A DNA stretch of 64,000 nucleotides from Gnetum montanum (GCA_015680685.1 MNCI01004014.1:91609-155608), one strand, 5' to 3'; counted from the stretch's first letter, positions 1-12,339 are shown. Made by a program: numbers and translations. The notes: generated from the letters alone by a model not told the origin.

Positions 1-468
1 CTAGGCTAGAACGTGTGATAAGTATGACTTGGTTACGAGCACCCACGGGTGTGTACGGCTAGCCAAGGAATCGACTACTTATCACACTTAGGCTAAATCG
101 GTGCCTCAGTACGACCACTTCGAGCACTTGCGTTACGTGTGGTGATCCCAGTAACGATTAGCATTTGGTAACCACAGTTGCATAGTTCAGGGTGTGTCCA
201 GTAAGTGGGAACGGATGCTGACGCTAGTTAATTTAGACTTAGGACATTAGTTAGAGTTAGTTAGTTTCTCAACCCTTTCCCTCATAGCTTAGGAGATAAA
301 CTGAAAAATACCAAAAAAATCATATACCTTAGACTTGCTTAACTATACACCGTGACACATACAAGCAAGCCTGGGAAGACAACGAACGATTAACCCCAAG
401 CGTTCCTTGTGGCGTTAAGGCATTTAGTCTTCGTATGGTTGAGTGTAGGGGTACCTCACCACTCATCA
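1..468 (+). mobile_element. Family-1 gypsy LTR, 3' part (element A, left LTR)
   Basis: This is the downstream part of an LTR; the rest lies outside the window. From about base 85 it aligns with the other family-1 LTRs in the window: the CGACCACTTCGAGC block, the repeated TTTGGTAACC phrases and the final GGGGTACCTCACCACTCATCA, which ends at 468. The first 80 bases or so do not match the other copies. No primer-binding site follows. The next bases are zinc-finger/integrase sequence, so this is either the 5' LTR of a deleted element or a solo LTR inserted into A. Confidence 0.8.
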
Positions 469-1635
469 TCCACCAACTCAAACACTTCATGGAAATCAAT
501 GGGTACCTTTACAAGGTATGTCTTGATGACTTACTCCGATGGTGTGTACTTGATAGAGATCAATTGTGAGTTCTCCAAGATGCTCATGAGGGCCCTTGTG
601 GGGGTCATTATGCTAGGAGATGAATAACCATTAAAATATTGCTTCTAAGATACTATTTCCATACATTATTTTGGGACACCCATCATTTTTTCCAATCCTG
701 TGAGTGCTGCTAATGCAATGGGGGAATGATTGCTAGACTAACAATGGATTCAATCCTTAAAACCATTTGACATATGAGGAATTAATTTTATGGGGCCTAT
801 TACATCGATGTCCAATGAAAAAGCATACATTATTGTTGTTATTGACTATTTTACAAAGTAGGCAGAAGCAACCGCTATTACAAACTATACATCATCTATT
901 GCTACACAATTTGTTCAACAACAAATTGTAAATAGGTTTGGCATGCCTCATGCACTTATTTTTGATAATGGAACACACTTTACAGGTGTGACTTTTTCAA
1001 AGTTGATGCAACGCTTAGGAGTTGAGCACAAACTAACTACACCATATCATCCTAAAGCAAATGGTCAAGCTGAAGTTACCAATAGGAAAATTACAAAAAT
1101 TTTGACATGAACCATTAGCAAATATAGGGGAGATTGGAGCACCAAATTAAATGATGCTCTTTAGGCCTACCGCTCCACATGGAAACTCCCTATAGGCTAT
1201 TCTCCCTATGAATTAGTGTCTAGTAAACTTCCAACACTTCCTATCCAAGCTGAGATCTGTACACTATCTACAGTATGTGACCTTAACCTTGACCTCAGTC
1301 TAGTGCAAAAAGAATGGTTAATGAATTTTAACTTGCTAGATGAAAATCGATTAACTGCCTTGTCATCCAACAAACTACACAAGACCTTTAACAAACAACG
1401 TCATGACCTAAAGATTAGAGAAGTCAAATGCGAACTAGGAGATAAGGTTCTTTATTGGAATCTTACACATGTGCCACAACGAACTAAATTTCAAACGCTA
1501 TGGGAAGGACCCTATACCATTTATGAAACTTTTCCTTTAGGAGCCATGTTGATCTATAAACTTGGAAGCCCAGATAAGAAATTATTGGTCAACATTCAAC
1601 AAACGAAACCCTTCCATGCAAACCAAAATGTCTAG
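469..1635 (+). pseudogene. Integrase relic of Athila-like gypsy element A
   Basis: This encodes the end of a Ty3/gypsy polyprotein, which inserts cDNA into the host genome. The H2C2 zinc-binding region (roughly 475-740) keeps the DAHEGPCGGHYA phrase and a degraded second Cys pair. The integrase core follows from about 763. The first catalytic Asp is lost (INF instead of the usual IDF), the second is kept (DNGTHF), and the glutamate in GQAEVTNR is kept. Stops interrupt the core, for example TAG where Trp is expected after DYFTK. The C-terminal 139 codons (1216-1635) are open and contain the GEKVLYWN-type end domain of gypsy integrases. All of gag, protease, RT and RNase H is missing between the LTR and here. 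Confidence 0.9.
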
Positions 1636-1640
1636 TACTA

Positions 1641-1900
1641 ACACTACCTCTATAGATGGACAACCCTGCTCATTATTTTGGATCTCCTCCTTCCAACTTA
1701 GTTGTGGAGGAGACAACCACCAATGCTAACTACTCAAAGTCCTTAGTTTCTTTTGTCCTTTTTGTTTTACATGTTTTTTTACACATTTTTCATGTCTACT
1801 TGTTTTTGTTTTACACCATTGTTAACATTTTTACTATTTCTTTCTTTGTTACTTGTTGTTTGATTTATTTTCACTCATCACATAATAAGTGCTCATGATG
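1641..1900 (+). other. Conserved tail immediately downstream of pol (element A)
   Basis: Just after the integrase stop there is a segment that encodes, or once encoded, a phrase like YFGSPPSNLVVEETTT-AN followed by a very T-rich, hydrophobic stretch. The same segment follows integrase in F (23240-23480) and B (58490-58700), and occurs on the minus strand in D (about 15060-15130) and K (about 45830-46060). Whether it is translated is unclear. Its conservation in five copies shows that it is a standard part of the family-1 element. Confidence 0.65.
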
Positions 1901-3636
1901 GTGGGTTGGACTATAATGGTGGCGATTACTAATTTTTGGGTTTTTGCATTTGACTTTCAATGTTGATGATAAGATATGGTTTCTTTTGATAAAATAGGCA
2001 ATGAGTCCATGTCATCCATTCATCCATTCAACTCTATAGCCTCCCTTTGTTTTGGAAATGTACTGTCCCTTTTTCTAAGCAAACCTCTTAATGAATTTGT
2101 GGCTTAGTATTCTTCAAACCAAGGAAAGATTCAAATGGATTGAAAAGGATGTGACTTCAAGGGGATTTGATGCATTTGTGCTAGCTATTATCTTGGGTAC
2201 TTGGATGTTTTTCATAGGTCTTCCACCATTTCGTTGTCGACTAATCTCAGGAAGTTGAATGCATTGAATAAGTCTTTGCATGGTGTGGTTCTCATAAAAA
2301 AAAACTGGTGGGAATTCAAAGCACACCCCGTAGACATAATAAAGAAACATGGGCTACAAGCATTGGTTACGACACTGGAAAGACATCCTACCCATGCCTA
2401 AAGGTTCCCTTTAACTAAGGCCCTTTCTCACTTTCTACTTCTCTATTCTTCTCTTTTGGGATGGTGGTTGCTTTGTGAAAGCATTCTTGCTAGTTCAAGA
2501 GGATGGTTTGGTCAAGAGTGTTGATGTGAGGTCACTGGATGTGGTTGGTTTTAATTTGGATTTGGGCTGAATTTTATTAAGTTACCTTAATCACATACTA
2601 CACACGGGACTTTACACAACCTTGATTTTGGGATTCCATTCTATTCCCTTCTCTCCTTCTGTATTGCTTTTTATATTCCCCCTCATTGCTAGTTTTATGA
2701 GTAGTCTATATCTTGGTCGATACATTATTATTCTTTGGTAAATTCTTGTGGGAGAATTCTTAACTATTGCTTCCAAATGTCATTCCTAGAGCCTATGGAC
2801 TCTTTGGTTTGTGGGTTTGTCAGACCATAAAGGGCATGAGTCTGCTATGGGAATAACCCACTGGCATTCCCTTTTGATGCAATTTTTAAGTTCTTTCCCT
2901 TAAACATTTCTTGCAATCAACTATTTCTCATTTCACCCCATCTATGACATCTGTTTTCTCTGCCCTTCTATGCCTTTTTATTGGCCTCACCATTGTTATT
3001 TCTCTAATGTTCCTTGTTCTTTTATTTTCCATCTTATTACTACCAGAGGTTTGCTCTTAGTCGTGGGGGTCCTATCACAAATTTTTCCATTCCATTACTT
3101 ATCTCACCCCTACACCTTGGGTAGTTATCAGTTATAAACCTCTAACCCATTATCTGTCATACCCACAACCTAACCAATGTGCTTCATATTGAGGCAAGGT
3201 ATCAATTGCATTATATCTTATCTATCCTTACTAATTCGTGACTGTGTCATATGTGTAGATGGAAATCACATGAGCAATAGTTTGGGATAGGAGGGAGCAC
3301 TGAGGATGGACTGGAGCAAAAGCATTCATAGAAAGAACAAGCTTGGTCATGGGGCCATGGAGGAACAATCGTGTGCACAGTTTTGACATCAGCAACAACG
3401 TGCCTCATTTTCTTTTCTCTTTATCTCTTCAAGCTATCAAATGAGGGTTTAGATGTCATCTATGTACAGTGTTCACCATCGTGGTTATGAACACCAATGT
3501 TGTAATATGTTTGTTTATCCATTTACCGGGCACTTTGAGTCTACCGTCCCATGTCACTATCAGTTGTTGTTTAGTCAATAATCTCATACCTTCCCAACAT
3601 ATTTTAGGGAACTCAAGGATGAGTTTTCATTCAGTC
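1901..3636 (+). other. 3' noncoding region of element A
   Basis: About 1.7 kb with no credible ORF lies between the pol tail and the polypurine tract. It shares ordered short blocks with the equivalent regions of F, D and K: AGGCAATGAGTCCATGTCATCC near 2000, GTGACTTCAAGGGGA near 2152, and the hairpin motif at 2282-2327. It is therefore a conserved noncoding part of the element, not random filler. Confidence 0.7.
2282..2327 (+). repeat. Conserved hairpin motif in family-1 3' noncoding region
   Basis: GGTGTGGTTCTCA and TGGGAATTCAAAGCACACC are separated by an A-rich loop. The outer arms GGTGTG/CACACC and the inner arms TTCTCA/TGGGAA can pair, leaving a bulge of about 6 nt on the 3' side. Related copies are at 14341-14389, 14420-14469 and 45354-45408 (minus strand) and twice at 23917-24090. 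Confidence 0.6.
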
Positions 3637-3645
3637 GTGGGGGTA
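3637..3645 (+). promoter_or_regulatory. Polypurine tract of element A
   Basis: The purine-rich GTGGGGGTA lies directly before the TGATGA start of the 3' LTR. The same GTGGGGGTA precedes LTR E (18434-18442) and LTR G (28456-28464). In this class of elements this is the site where plus-strand cDNA synthesis begins. Confidence 0.7.
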
Positions 3646-4491
3646 TGATGAGTCTCCATATCAGATTCTCGATATCGTACCCCCGATATCGAATACGTGA
3701 TATCAGAGATGTCGAAGCGATATTAGACATGTGATGTCAGAACCTGTCTCGTTACCTATAAATAAGAGACAGAGACACTTGGTTTTGGCATTAGCTTTTA
3801 GTCCCTTAGCCGAACTCTTGCAATTTTTCCTTTCCAAAGTTAGAATCATTTCTGAGTGCCTATAGTAGGAGTCATAAAGTGAACAAATCTTTATTTAAGC
3901 ATTGTGTACTTGAGCACACCTTGTGTCTGAAAATAAAGACAAACTTTGTAATTAACCTTGTAACATTTAGAATAGCTTATTTATTGCATTTAATGTTATT
4001 TACAGTTATTTAATGGTTTCATTAGTTAATTGATGTTGTTTTTATAGAATTATTAATTTTTAACAAGTAAGCACACTTAGCATGACCACTTCGAGCATAT
4101 GTGGAACACTTGGTTACCTAGTAATGACTAGTGTTTGGTAATTCCAGTAGTGTTACATTGGTTTAGGATGTGTTTGGAAAGTGGGAACGGATGTTGGTGT
4201 TACGACTAGTTAGAGAATAGTTAATTAGTTAAATCAAAGTAGTTATTAAATTACCTCATCTCTCTCTTTTAAGCATTAAGAACATAAAACATAAAATAAT
4301 AAAAATCACATACCTTGAGTTTACTTAATCATACAATGGAGCCTTACAAGTAAGCTTGGGAAGACAATGATCACATAACTCATCCTTGTTCTATGTAAGT
4401 GCATAAACACTTAATCCTTGGAGTACAACCGAATCACATGTGAACACTTGTATTCATATGGTTGGTCATAGGGGTACCTAGCTACTCATCA
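3646..4491 (+). mobile_element. Complete 3' LTR of element A
   Basis: An 846-bp LTR starting TGATGAG and ending TCATCA, preceded by the polypurine tract. A TATAAATA box is at 3757-3764. Upstream of it, at about 3650-3740, the U3 region carries several near-palindromic GATATC units (CGATATCG, CGTGATATCAG and similar). The sequence after the LTR begins ATAGG, which would be the right copy of the target duplication; the left copy is outside the window. Confidence 0.88.
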
Positions 4492-5898
4492 ATAGGAAAT
4501 GAAGGCATTCCTTCAAACTTGGGTTCAGTGCTTACTAGTCTTTTAGCAATACCAAGTCCCAAATACCTCCAAATAAATTAGTGGTTATAGAGAGAACTAA
4601 TTGTAGATATGTGTTTGTTGTTATGAATGTCAAAATGATTGAGTTTGTGTATGAAATTGTAACTTTCTATTGTAACAGAAATTTAGCTAACCTTGTCAAA
4701 CACTATGAGCCATTAAAGATCCTCATTCTATCAAGTCACTTAGTCTATATAGTCCCAATAGTATGTTGCTTGAAACAAATAAAATTTCACAAAAATGCTT
4801 GAGCACAATTTTTCCAAAATGTACTCCTAATTTTCCCCAATGAGAAAGTTCCACAAGAAAACTAGAAATAGAGCGAGATTCCATGGATTTTAAAGAAAAA
4901 AAAAAGAAAGCAGATTTGTGTAAAATCTCAAACATTTAAGCAAGATAATTTAACATGAGGAAAAACTTCACAATAAAGCTATTCCAGTTGAATCTAAATA
5001 TTACAAATTGTCCAAACCCTTTGAGCTTAATAAGCAATTTTGTAAAAGACACTCTTATTTAACTACCAAAATGCTTTGTAAATGATAAAGTACAAGCTTT
5101 TATTTGGCTTATTAATAGTTATCAAGAATTGCAAATGATAGAGCTTTCAAAAAAAATTTGACAATTTTAAGACTGAAATATCAAGGCAATAAAATTTTAA
5201 AAAATGAAGCTATTTCAGTCATCTCAAAGTATCAAAGATTTTCTAAATCCTCTAGACTCAAATAGGCAATTTCATAAAGAAATCATTATTAAATTATTCA
5301 AGAGGCTTTTCAAAGATAACATAAGCTCTTATATGGCAACCAAAATAGAAGTCTAGAATTGCACAAACATAGAGCTATAAGAGCAATTGAAAAATCCCAG
5401 AATTAAATGTTAATACACTACTATCTAAACCATTAGTTAAGAAACTAAGAGAAAATGGGAAGAAAAGAAATTCATATGATTAAAACAAAGTAGTTAAATT
5501 GATGCCTTTAGCAAGCCATGCTTTACAATCTTCAATGTGCTTCTTGATCTCTCTTTTTCCTCCTTGAATTCTACCCTTGAAATTTTTTTTTAAGTGGCTT
5601 TTGGGTAGTTACAATAATCATAAAGATAAGGTAAGTTTCAAATATCAAGGGAATTTTATTTATAACTATCATAGGAAATTACAACTTCTATAGAAATAAA
5701 ATCTATATTTAACAAGTGTTATGGGGATAACTACCTCATGAATAAAAACACTAAATATTTATGTGCCTAATATTGAAATTAAAATGCAATTTGCTACTCT
5801 TTTCAAGGTTGCAAATGGGATCCATCGAATTGACTAAAAATAGAGACAGTTCCCAAAACAACAAAAATAAACTTACGCAAAATATTGGAATATGCGAC
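4492..5898. other. AT-rich stretch without recognised genes
   Basis: About 1.4 kb of AT-rich sequence lies between the end of element A and the 5' LTR of element B. No ORF longer than about 85 codons, no LTR or pol similarity and no clear repeat was seen. It may be part of the DNA into which the elements inserted, or a strongly decayed element. Confidence 0.5.
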
Positions 5899-6718
5899 TG
5901 ATGAGTCACGTCAACGAGGCCTTGTTGATGTGACCCCATTGACACGGTTGCATCAACATGAGATTTGATGCATTGACATGGCCCTATCAACGCAGTATCT
6001 ATTTTCACCTATAAATACGCACTCACTAGCTGCATTTATGACATAAGTCTCATAGTTGTATTGGAGCTCTTGAAACAGATATTTATTCAAGCATTGTTGT
6101 ACTTAAGCACAATAGTGTGTGTGGTAATAAAGATGAGATTTTTTGATAAACCTTGCAACACTTTGAAATAGATTAATTATTTTCTTTATGCATTTAGTAT
6201 TTTATGTAATTTTCTTTAATGCTTAAAGTAATTAAATAATTAAAGTAATAAATTAAACTAAATTAAGTACTGATAAATTAAGCACATAAGTACAACCACT
6301 TCAAGCATACACTTGGTGCTTGGTAATCCTAATAATGCTTAACATTTGGTAACCTAGTAGCGTTAAACATGTTTAGGGTGTGTACGACAACTGGGAACAA
6401 ATCCTTATGCTAGGATTAGTTAAATATTAGTTAGTTAGATTACAGTGGCAATTAAATATCTTTAATTTTCTATTCTTTATTTTTAGGTGACTTAGAATAT
6501 AAAACATAAAAATGAAAAAAATCATATGCCTCAGTTGCACTTAACCATATCTTTGCATTTCACAAGTGTAATTGGGAAGACAACAATTACAATGATTAGT
6601 TTCACTTCTTAGAGACTAGTGTACTTAAAAGGCTATAAGTCCATGGAATTACACCAAATCGCACATGAACGCTTAATGATTCATATAGTTGGGTGTAGGA
6701 TCTACTCACCGATCATCA
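5899..6718 (+). mobile_element. 5' LTR of element B
   Basis: An 820-bp LTR starting TGATGAG and ending GATCATCA, immediately followed by the primer-binding site. TATAAATA lies at 6010-6017 and AATAAAGA near 6133. The U3 part carries TTGATG/CATCAA-type inverted units (about 5910-5998), similar in style to LTRs E and G and unlike the GATATC units of A and K. Confidence 0.88.
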
Positions 6719-6738
6719 TTAGCACCATTGCTGAGGAC
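6719..6738 (+). promoter_or_regulatory. Primer-binding site of element B (tRNA-Asp type)
   Basis: TTAGCACCATTGCTGAGGAC directly follows the LTR. It matches the TGGCGCCGTTGCCGGGGA-type site, complementary to the 3' end of plant tRNA-Asp and typical of Athila elements, apart from several mostly transition changes. Minus-strand cDNA synthesis starts here. Confidence 0.75.
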
Positions 6739-6878
6739 TTCTAGTTTGATACATGCACTCTCTAGGACTTAGTGAACATTATTTGAGATTGTTGGAACAA
6801 ATCCAAAAGTTGTAATCATTCAAAAAATAAACATAATAATTATAATTAAAGCACATTAAATTTTTCTTTTAATCCAAA

Positions 6879-9800
6879 ATATCTTCTTCTCATAGGCATG
6901 ATGAATCAAAACTACTAGTGCCCAGAGAATTTAAAGTGGTTTACACTCATCCAGATGAGTTTGTGCGCAATTTCACTTTCATCTTGCATTAGGATGAATA
7001 ACTATAATGAAGAGATATGAAGAGCAATGTTGTGTTGCCTCCTAATCGATCTATTTTTAGGATGTTGCTTCAAACTCTTAAGATGTTGGGCATCTAGGAT
7101 CTTCATGACAAATACATTGTGCAAGATCATGACTATTAGAACTATCGTCCCATGGAAACATAATTGATGAGTAGCAAGGTATCCCTACGCTCAATCATAT
7201 GAACACTAGTACACTGAATCATATGAATACCAGTGTGTACGCACAATCCAGTTGAACTCTACAAATGGACTAGTTGTGGCACCTAGACAATTATATATTC
7301 ATCATAGTTCATTGTCTTTCCACTTGGACTAGTAGTAGCTTTGTTACTTATGGTTTAGTCTAGGCTAGGGCATATAATGTTATCCTAATTCTATGTTACT
7401 CCTGATAATAGAAAAGATAAATTGATAAATTAATAATGAGAGAAAAACCTAAATTAGCCTATGGCAATGCTATCTGCCCTTAACCATCCGTACATGTCTT
7501 GGACTTCATGGAATTACTGTTGGGTGTGCCAAGTATTCGCACTTCAATACTCATGATTAAGGTGTACACATTTTGCTTAATGATAGGAAAAGTAAATAAC
7601 AATAAATTAAATTGTTAACTAAAGAAGACATTAAACAATTAAAACAATTAATCTAAGTGAATGCTGCAATGATGAAAGTAATCTCAATCTTTATTGTTGG
7701 TCATGCACGTGTCCAAGTACATCACACTCAAACAAAGGTGTTGTACAATTATAGACATCACACCGCAGGCATGCACTGGGAATAACTAACTTGGAAGAAA
7801 GAAACTAAAAACTAAACTACCAAAAGAAAAGAACTTCTAACTCTCTCTCATAATAATCATCTTACTATGTGCTTGAGTGCTATATTTATAGGCTAACATA
7901 GGAATCATGATATCATGTATACGATATTGTATCTAGGCCGTGATATTACGTACCCAATATAAAAGCTTGGCAAACTACGTTTCATCAACAATGCAAACAA
8001 GAGTGGTACCAAGAGAAGCACCATGAAGCTAAGAAGGGAAAATGGTTCACTAACCCTTTGTTCCTACTGAATCAAAATGATAAGGAGGATCCTCCCTCCA
8101 AGGGTTCTCAACATAAAGATTCTTCTCCCCTTGACTCTGGTGAAGGGGGCTTGAACCCCAATTTGCATTCCACTATCAACCATTCAGGTTTAGGCAAAAG
8201 AAGGAGTCAAGGTTGGGGCTCAAGCAGGCATCATGATGATCATGGCCATGAAAAGTGAAGAGAAGGTGGTAGATGCTATGGTGGTGGTATTCCTCCTTCC
8301 TCTTCATCCTCTTCATCTACATCTTCTTCTTCCTCCTTTACTGACTAAAATTGTAGGAGACGAAATCATGATGAAGGTGAATAGTGACACAATGATCATA
8401 GACCTCATCATAAATGAAGGAATAGTAGAGGATAGCATAGGCATCATCAAAATTATCATGATCATGACCATTTACTGGCAACTTGAAGCATGTTAAACAT
8501 CACAGAGGTAGTCAAAATTCTAACCAAGCATGTGAAAGATACCAGAATTAAGAGATTGGATATGAATAATATTCATAGCTTTGAGGGGGGATATAACTCA
8601 AATCCACAGACCCATCTTCAAGCCTTTCATGATGCTTATGCCTTATAGAATATAGAGAATAATTGGCAGAAACTTAAGCAGTTTCCCAAGACACTCATAA
8701 AAGAAGAAAAAAGTTGGTATCACTTCTTGGAGCCAAAATTAATTTGCAGATGGAGTACAATGCTTGAGCTATTCAATGACAAATATCAAACATTCTCCAG
8801 AGTCTCAAATTTGAGAAAGAAAATCCAAGGCTGGTGACAAGGAACACATGAACCCTTGGATGAAGCCATGGGTAGGTATTATTCCTTTTTGCATAGATGT
8901 CTTAACCATGGTTATTCTCAACGGGAGCAACTTTGCCATAGTATAAATTGGCTCCTATTACAAATGAGAAGAACTCTTGGGATCTATGCCCAAGGGAGAT
9001 TGTTAGAACTAAAAGCCCATCACATTAAAAGGTTGATTGAGCAAGTTGTAAAAAAAGAAGGTGAGTTGAGAAAATGTGAAAGTGCTAAGGAGTATAATTG
9101 CGATCCTTCCCTTAGAAAAAGGAAGGTCCAAATTTGTGACAGTGAAGAGGAGGCACCACTTGATGAAGTGGTATAGCAAAAAACCTTATTAATTCAAAAA
9201 TCTATCTAAAATTTTATCTAAGGTTAACAAAATGTGAAAATATTTGGATGAAAAATTTCAAACTGCTTTGAAAATTGCAAAAGAATTAAAAGAGCAAGGT
9301 AGTGATTGTGACCACAAGAGAAGAAAGGAAGCTGAACATGCCTATCAAAGGGGTAAGGGCAAAGTTGCTGTAGTAGAAGAGGTTGTGGAGTCAGAATCAG
9401 ATGATGATGATGGGTGTGACATCTGTCAATATGAACATCCTAAGGGATGTTGCCCTATTGTGTTACACTTATAGGAATCTTTAGTATATGCTATGAATCC
9501 TAAACTGGCACAAAGGTAAGCACCTAGAAGGCTACCTTATCCTCAAAGTAATCCAAGGTAGTTCCACGAGCAACAACAAGCTTATTATCCAAGTGAAGCT
9601 CCACCACAACCATATGAGTAGTACCATCAGTGGTAGCACCCATAGTCATAGGGGATGCCATCACCAAAACAGTAGTACCCTTATAGACAACCCAATCCAT
9701 ATGGGTACTATGTTCAACAACCTATGTCTTTGCATGACTCTTCTAGTTACACTTCCTTCCAGCATCACTACTACCCTTTAGAGTATTATAGAACTCATTC

Positions 9801-9960
9801 TCCATCTTCTAGAGGAAAATCCCCATACCCTTATCACCCTCCTCATCCTTTAGCACATGTTCCTCCACCTTAATCCAATTACTGCCTACTCCATCCATGA
9901 AGGGTAAAATTTCTATGTAGCTAAGCAATGTAACGCTACCAAGGTTGTTAACTTATAATC
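6879..9960 (+). pseudogene. gag of element B, broken
   Basis: This encodes the capsid precursor that packages element RNA. By alignment with H and K the start codon lies at 6879 but is now ATA. The order is: a short N-terminal part cut by solo LTR C (7165-7987), a Ser-rich and His/Asp-rich stretch (about 8060-8350), then the gag core (about 8550-9174) with ESWYRSLEP-like and LFNDKYQTFSRVSNL phrases and the RRTLGIYAQGRL block, an acidic stretch, and a zinc knuckle near 9415-9455. A Pro/Gln/Tyr-rich tail with many stops runs to about 9960. The reading frame changes several times and stops are frequent. Confidence 0.82.
7165..7987 (-). mobile_element. Solo LTR C inside gag of element B
   Basis: An 823-bp family-1 LTR in reverse orientation (TGATGAGTAG at the left, TTTCATCA at the right), with TATTTATA at 7883-7890. 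It has no internal sequence. The flanking five bases are ATAAT (7160-7164) and ACAAT (7988-7992), a target duplication with one transition. Removing the LTR rejoins a gag stretch colinear with the copy in H. This is the usual product of recombination between two LTRs. Confidence 0.88.
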
Positions 9961-10149
9961 GGTTCCTTCATCGAGTGGTTTAGAAGCTAGACCTAGAAAA
10001 AGATCATTCTTTTGAACCAATAGCCCTACAAAGCCCTCATCAACTTATGCAGCTAGTTGCCTTGTCTCTCCTTCATCCTCTGCATCTAGTCTTGTCAAGA
10101 GCCCTTTAAACCAAATGCCTCCCAAGATCTGCATAGTCATGTTAAACCA

Positions 10150-10625
10150 TGTTATATCTAATTAGATCAAGGTTGGTAATCTTCCTAGGAAAAGGGTTGA
10201 TCCTAGTAGTCCTCTCATCTACTTACAGATCACTAGAAATGAGCCATGCAAGGCACTTCTAGATTCAGGTTTTGGTGTTAACTTGATTTCCCATGAAATG
10301 TACTAAGCTTGGAACCTACCTCCCATCAAGAAGAGCAACATCTATTTAAAATTGGAAAATTAGCCCATCACTGTTCCCTTGATATTAGTGGAGGACATTA
10401 TGACCATTATCTATGGGTGGTCCTATCTTATTGATTTCTTGATGATCAAGGTTAACAATTGCAAGGGGATCTTTCCAATCATTATGAAAAGGGCTTAGTT
10501 GAGCAATATTGATGCATGAATGGACATCAAAGATATTTCCTTAAAAATTTCTAAGGAAAATGCATTTGTAAGGTTTAAGAAGAAGAGAGTTCCATGCATC
10601 GCATATAGTAATACTGGGTGTAACT
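10150..10625 (+). pseudogene. Retropepsin-like protease domain of element B
   Basis: This domain would cut the Gag-Pol precursor. The catalytic DSG triad is present (codons at 10262-10270, in LLDSGFGVNLIS) and is followed by the usual block with WNLPP, PIT-P and FPIIM phrases. Stops occur at positions where F has Ala, Trp or Gln. It matches the equivalent domains of F (19731-20063) and K (46370-46790, minus). It is the only one of the three with an unchanged active-site triad, but it is not open. Confidence 0.8.
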
Positions 10626-12339
10626 ATGTGCAAAAACTCTAGTCTATTAAAAGCACATTAATCAAAGCATGAAGATAGTGTGTAGATGAATTTGAAATCC
10701 AAAAGTGCCTGTACATAGTAGCCACAAAATAAGAGGGCACCCAGTGGCTGACAGTTGGTTCTAAAAGCAACACACTTTGCATGGAACCTAGTGAAAGTCT
10801 AAGTTATGCCTATGTTAAAGGCATGAATAAATTGGAGTAAGTTCATCACCAACTCTCCGATGATGAACCTAATGATACCAATTTGGAAGAGTTGGAAATC
10901 CTTAACAATTTTAAATATGATCACTTAGAGTTGAAGACTCTATCTACTGACATGAAATATACATTTCTAAAAAATGGCAAGCTAGTAATAATCAATGCTA
11001 ACCTTGCCCCTCAATAGAAAAGGATGCTACTGAAGGTGGTCAACAAATGGCCAACAACCTTTGCTTGGTCATATCTTGAACTCACAAGTATTAATCCTCA
11101 AATATGCTAGCATCACATCTATACTAATCTAGACATGAAGCCAAAGAAGTAGCCGTAGTGGTGGTTGAATCCCATATTAAAGCAGATCGTCAAAGAGGAA
11201 ATTGAACAACTCCTCAAGGCAAGGTTCATCTATCTAATTACATATAACAAGTGGGTTGGCTAACTTGTAATTGTGCCAAATAAATGTGGCAAGTGGAGGG
11301 TCTGTATTGATTTTAGGCTGTTAAACATGGTAACATTCAAATATCATTTCCCATTGCCATTTTTGGACTAGGTGTTGGATACTATCTCTAAGCATTGCTA
11401 TTATAGCTTTCTTGATGGTTATAGTGGCAATAACCAAATTTAGATTGTGCTTGAGGATAAGGCCAAAACAACATTCACAAGTCCCTAAGGGACTTTTGCA
11501 TATCGTAAGGTGTCCTTTGGTCTATGTAATACCCCTACAACTATCCAACTTTTGGTCATGAGCATTTTTCAATAGGAGATTGGTAGTGGGGTGGAAGTCT
11601 TCATGGATGACTTCTCCACTAATGGTGCTACATTTAAGAAATCCCTAGACCACCTTGATCAAGTGCTTAAAAGGTTCATAGAGACTAATCTTCAACTCAA
11701 TTGGTAGAAAAGCCATCTAATGATCTATGAAGGCATTGTGCTTAGACATAGAATGTCTCAAGCAGGGATTGACATGGACCTTGAAAAGATTAGGGTCATC
11801 AAAGTAATAACCCATCAACTAGAAACTATTAAAAATGTTCAATCATTCCTTGGACATACTAGCTACTACCGATGATTCATAGAGAATTTCTCTAAGATCG
11901 CTAAGTCGTTGGTTAAGCTCACAAAGAAAGATGCTTTGTTCATATGGATCAAGGAATGCAAAAAGGCATTCCAACATTTTAAGGAAAAAATTCTAGAAAC
12001 TCTAATTCTATAAGCACCTAATTGGTCTCATCCATTTCACATTATGATGGATGCATCAAACTATGCCTTGAAAGCTATTCTTATGTAGTTGGATGATCAA
12101 AAACATCCTTATTACATCCACTACACAAGCTGAAGCATTCTAGGTGCATAGCTCAATTACATCACAATTATAAAAGGAGCTAATGATAATGGTGTATACC
12201 ATGGAGAAATTCAAACACTGTGTGCTTGGGTACAAGATGTTTGTGCACATGGACCATAGTGCCATTCACTTTCTCATGAACAAGCCGATGGTGAGCCCTT
12301 GTGTCACATGATGGCTAGCGATCTTGTAGGAGTTCGATA
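10626..12339 (+). pseudogene. RT and partial RNase H of element B
   Basis: The linker (10626-11140) leads into reverse transcriptase, with KWRVCIDFRLLNM, a CYYSFLDGYSG-type block and the active-site FMDD (11600-11611), the Athila-like form of YxDD. RNase H begins near 12010 (DASNYAL) and breaks off at 12339 inside an LQEFD-like phrase, where the LTR of D/H begins. The missing end is at 57061. Several in-frame stops (TAG, TAA) replace Gln or Trp codons. Confidence 0.87.

Noticed and set aside
1206-1394. Minus-strand ORF inside the A integrase
   Set aside because: Shadow of the integrase C-terminal coding sequence. The same happens at 58017-58220.
1656-1898. Env-like gene after pol
   Set aside because: The hydrophobic stretch comes from T-rich sequence, is short, and lacks signal-peptide and glycoprotein features. 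It is treated as a conserved tail only.
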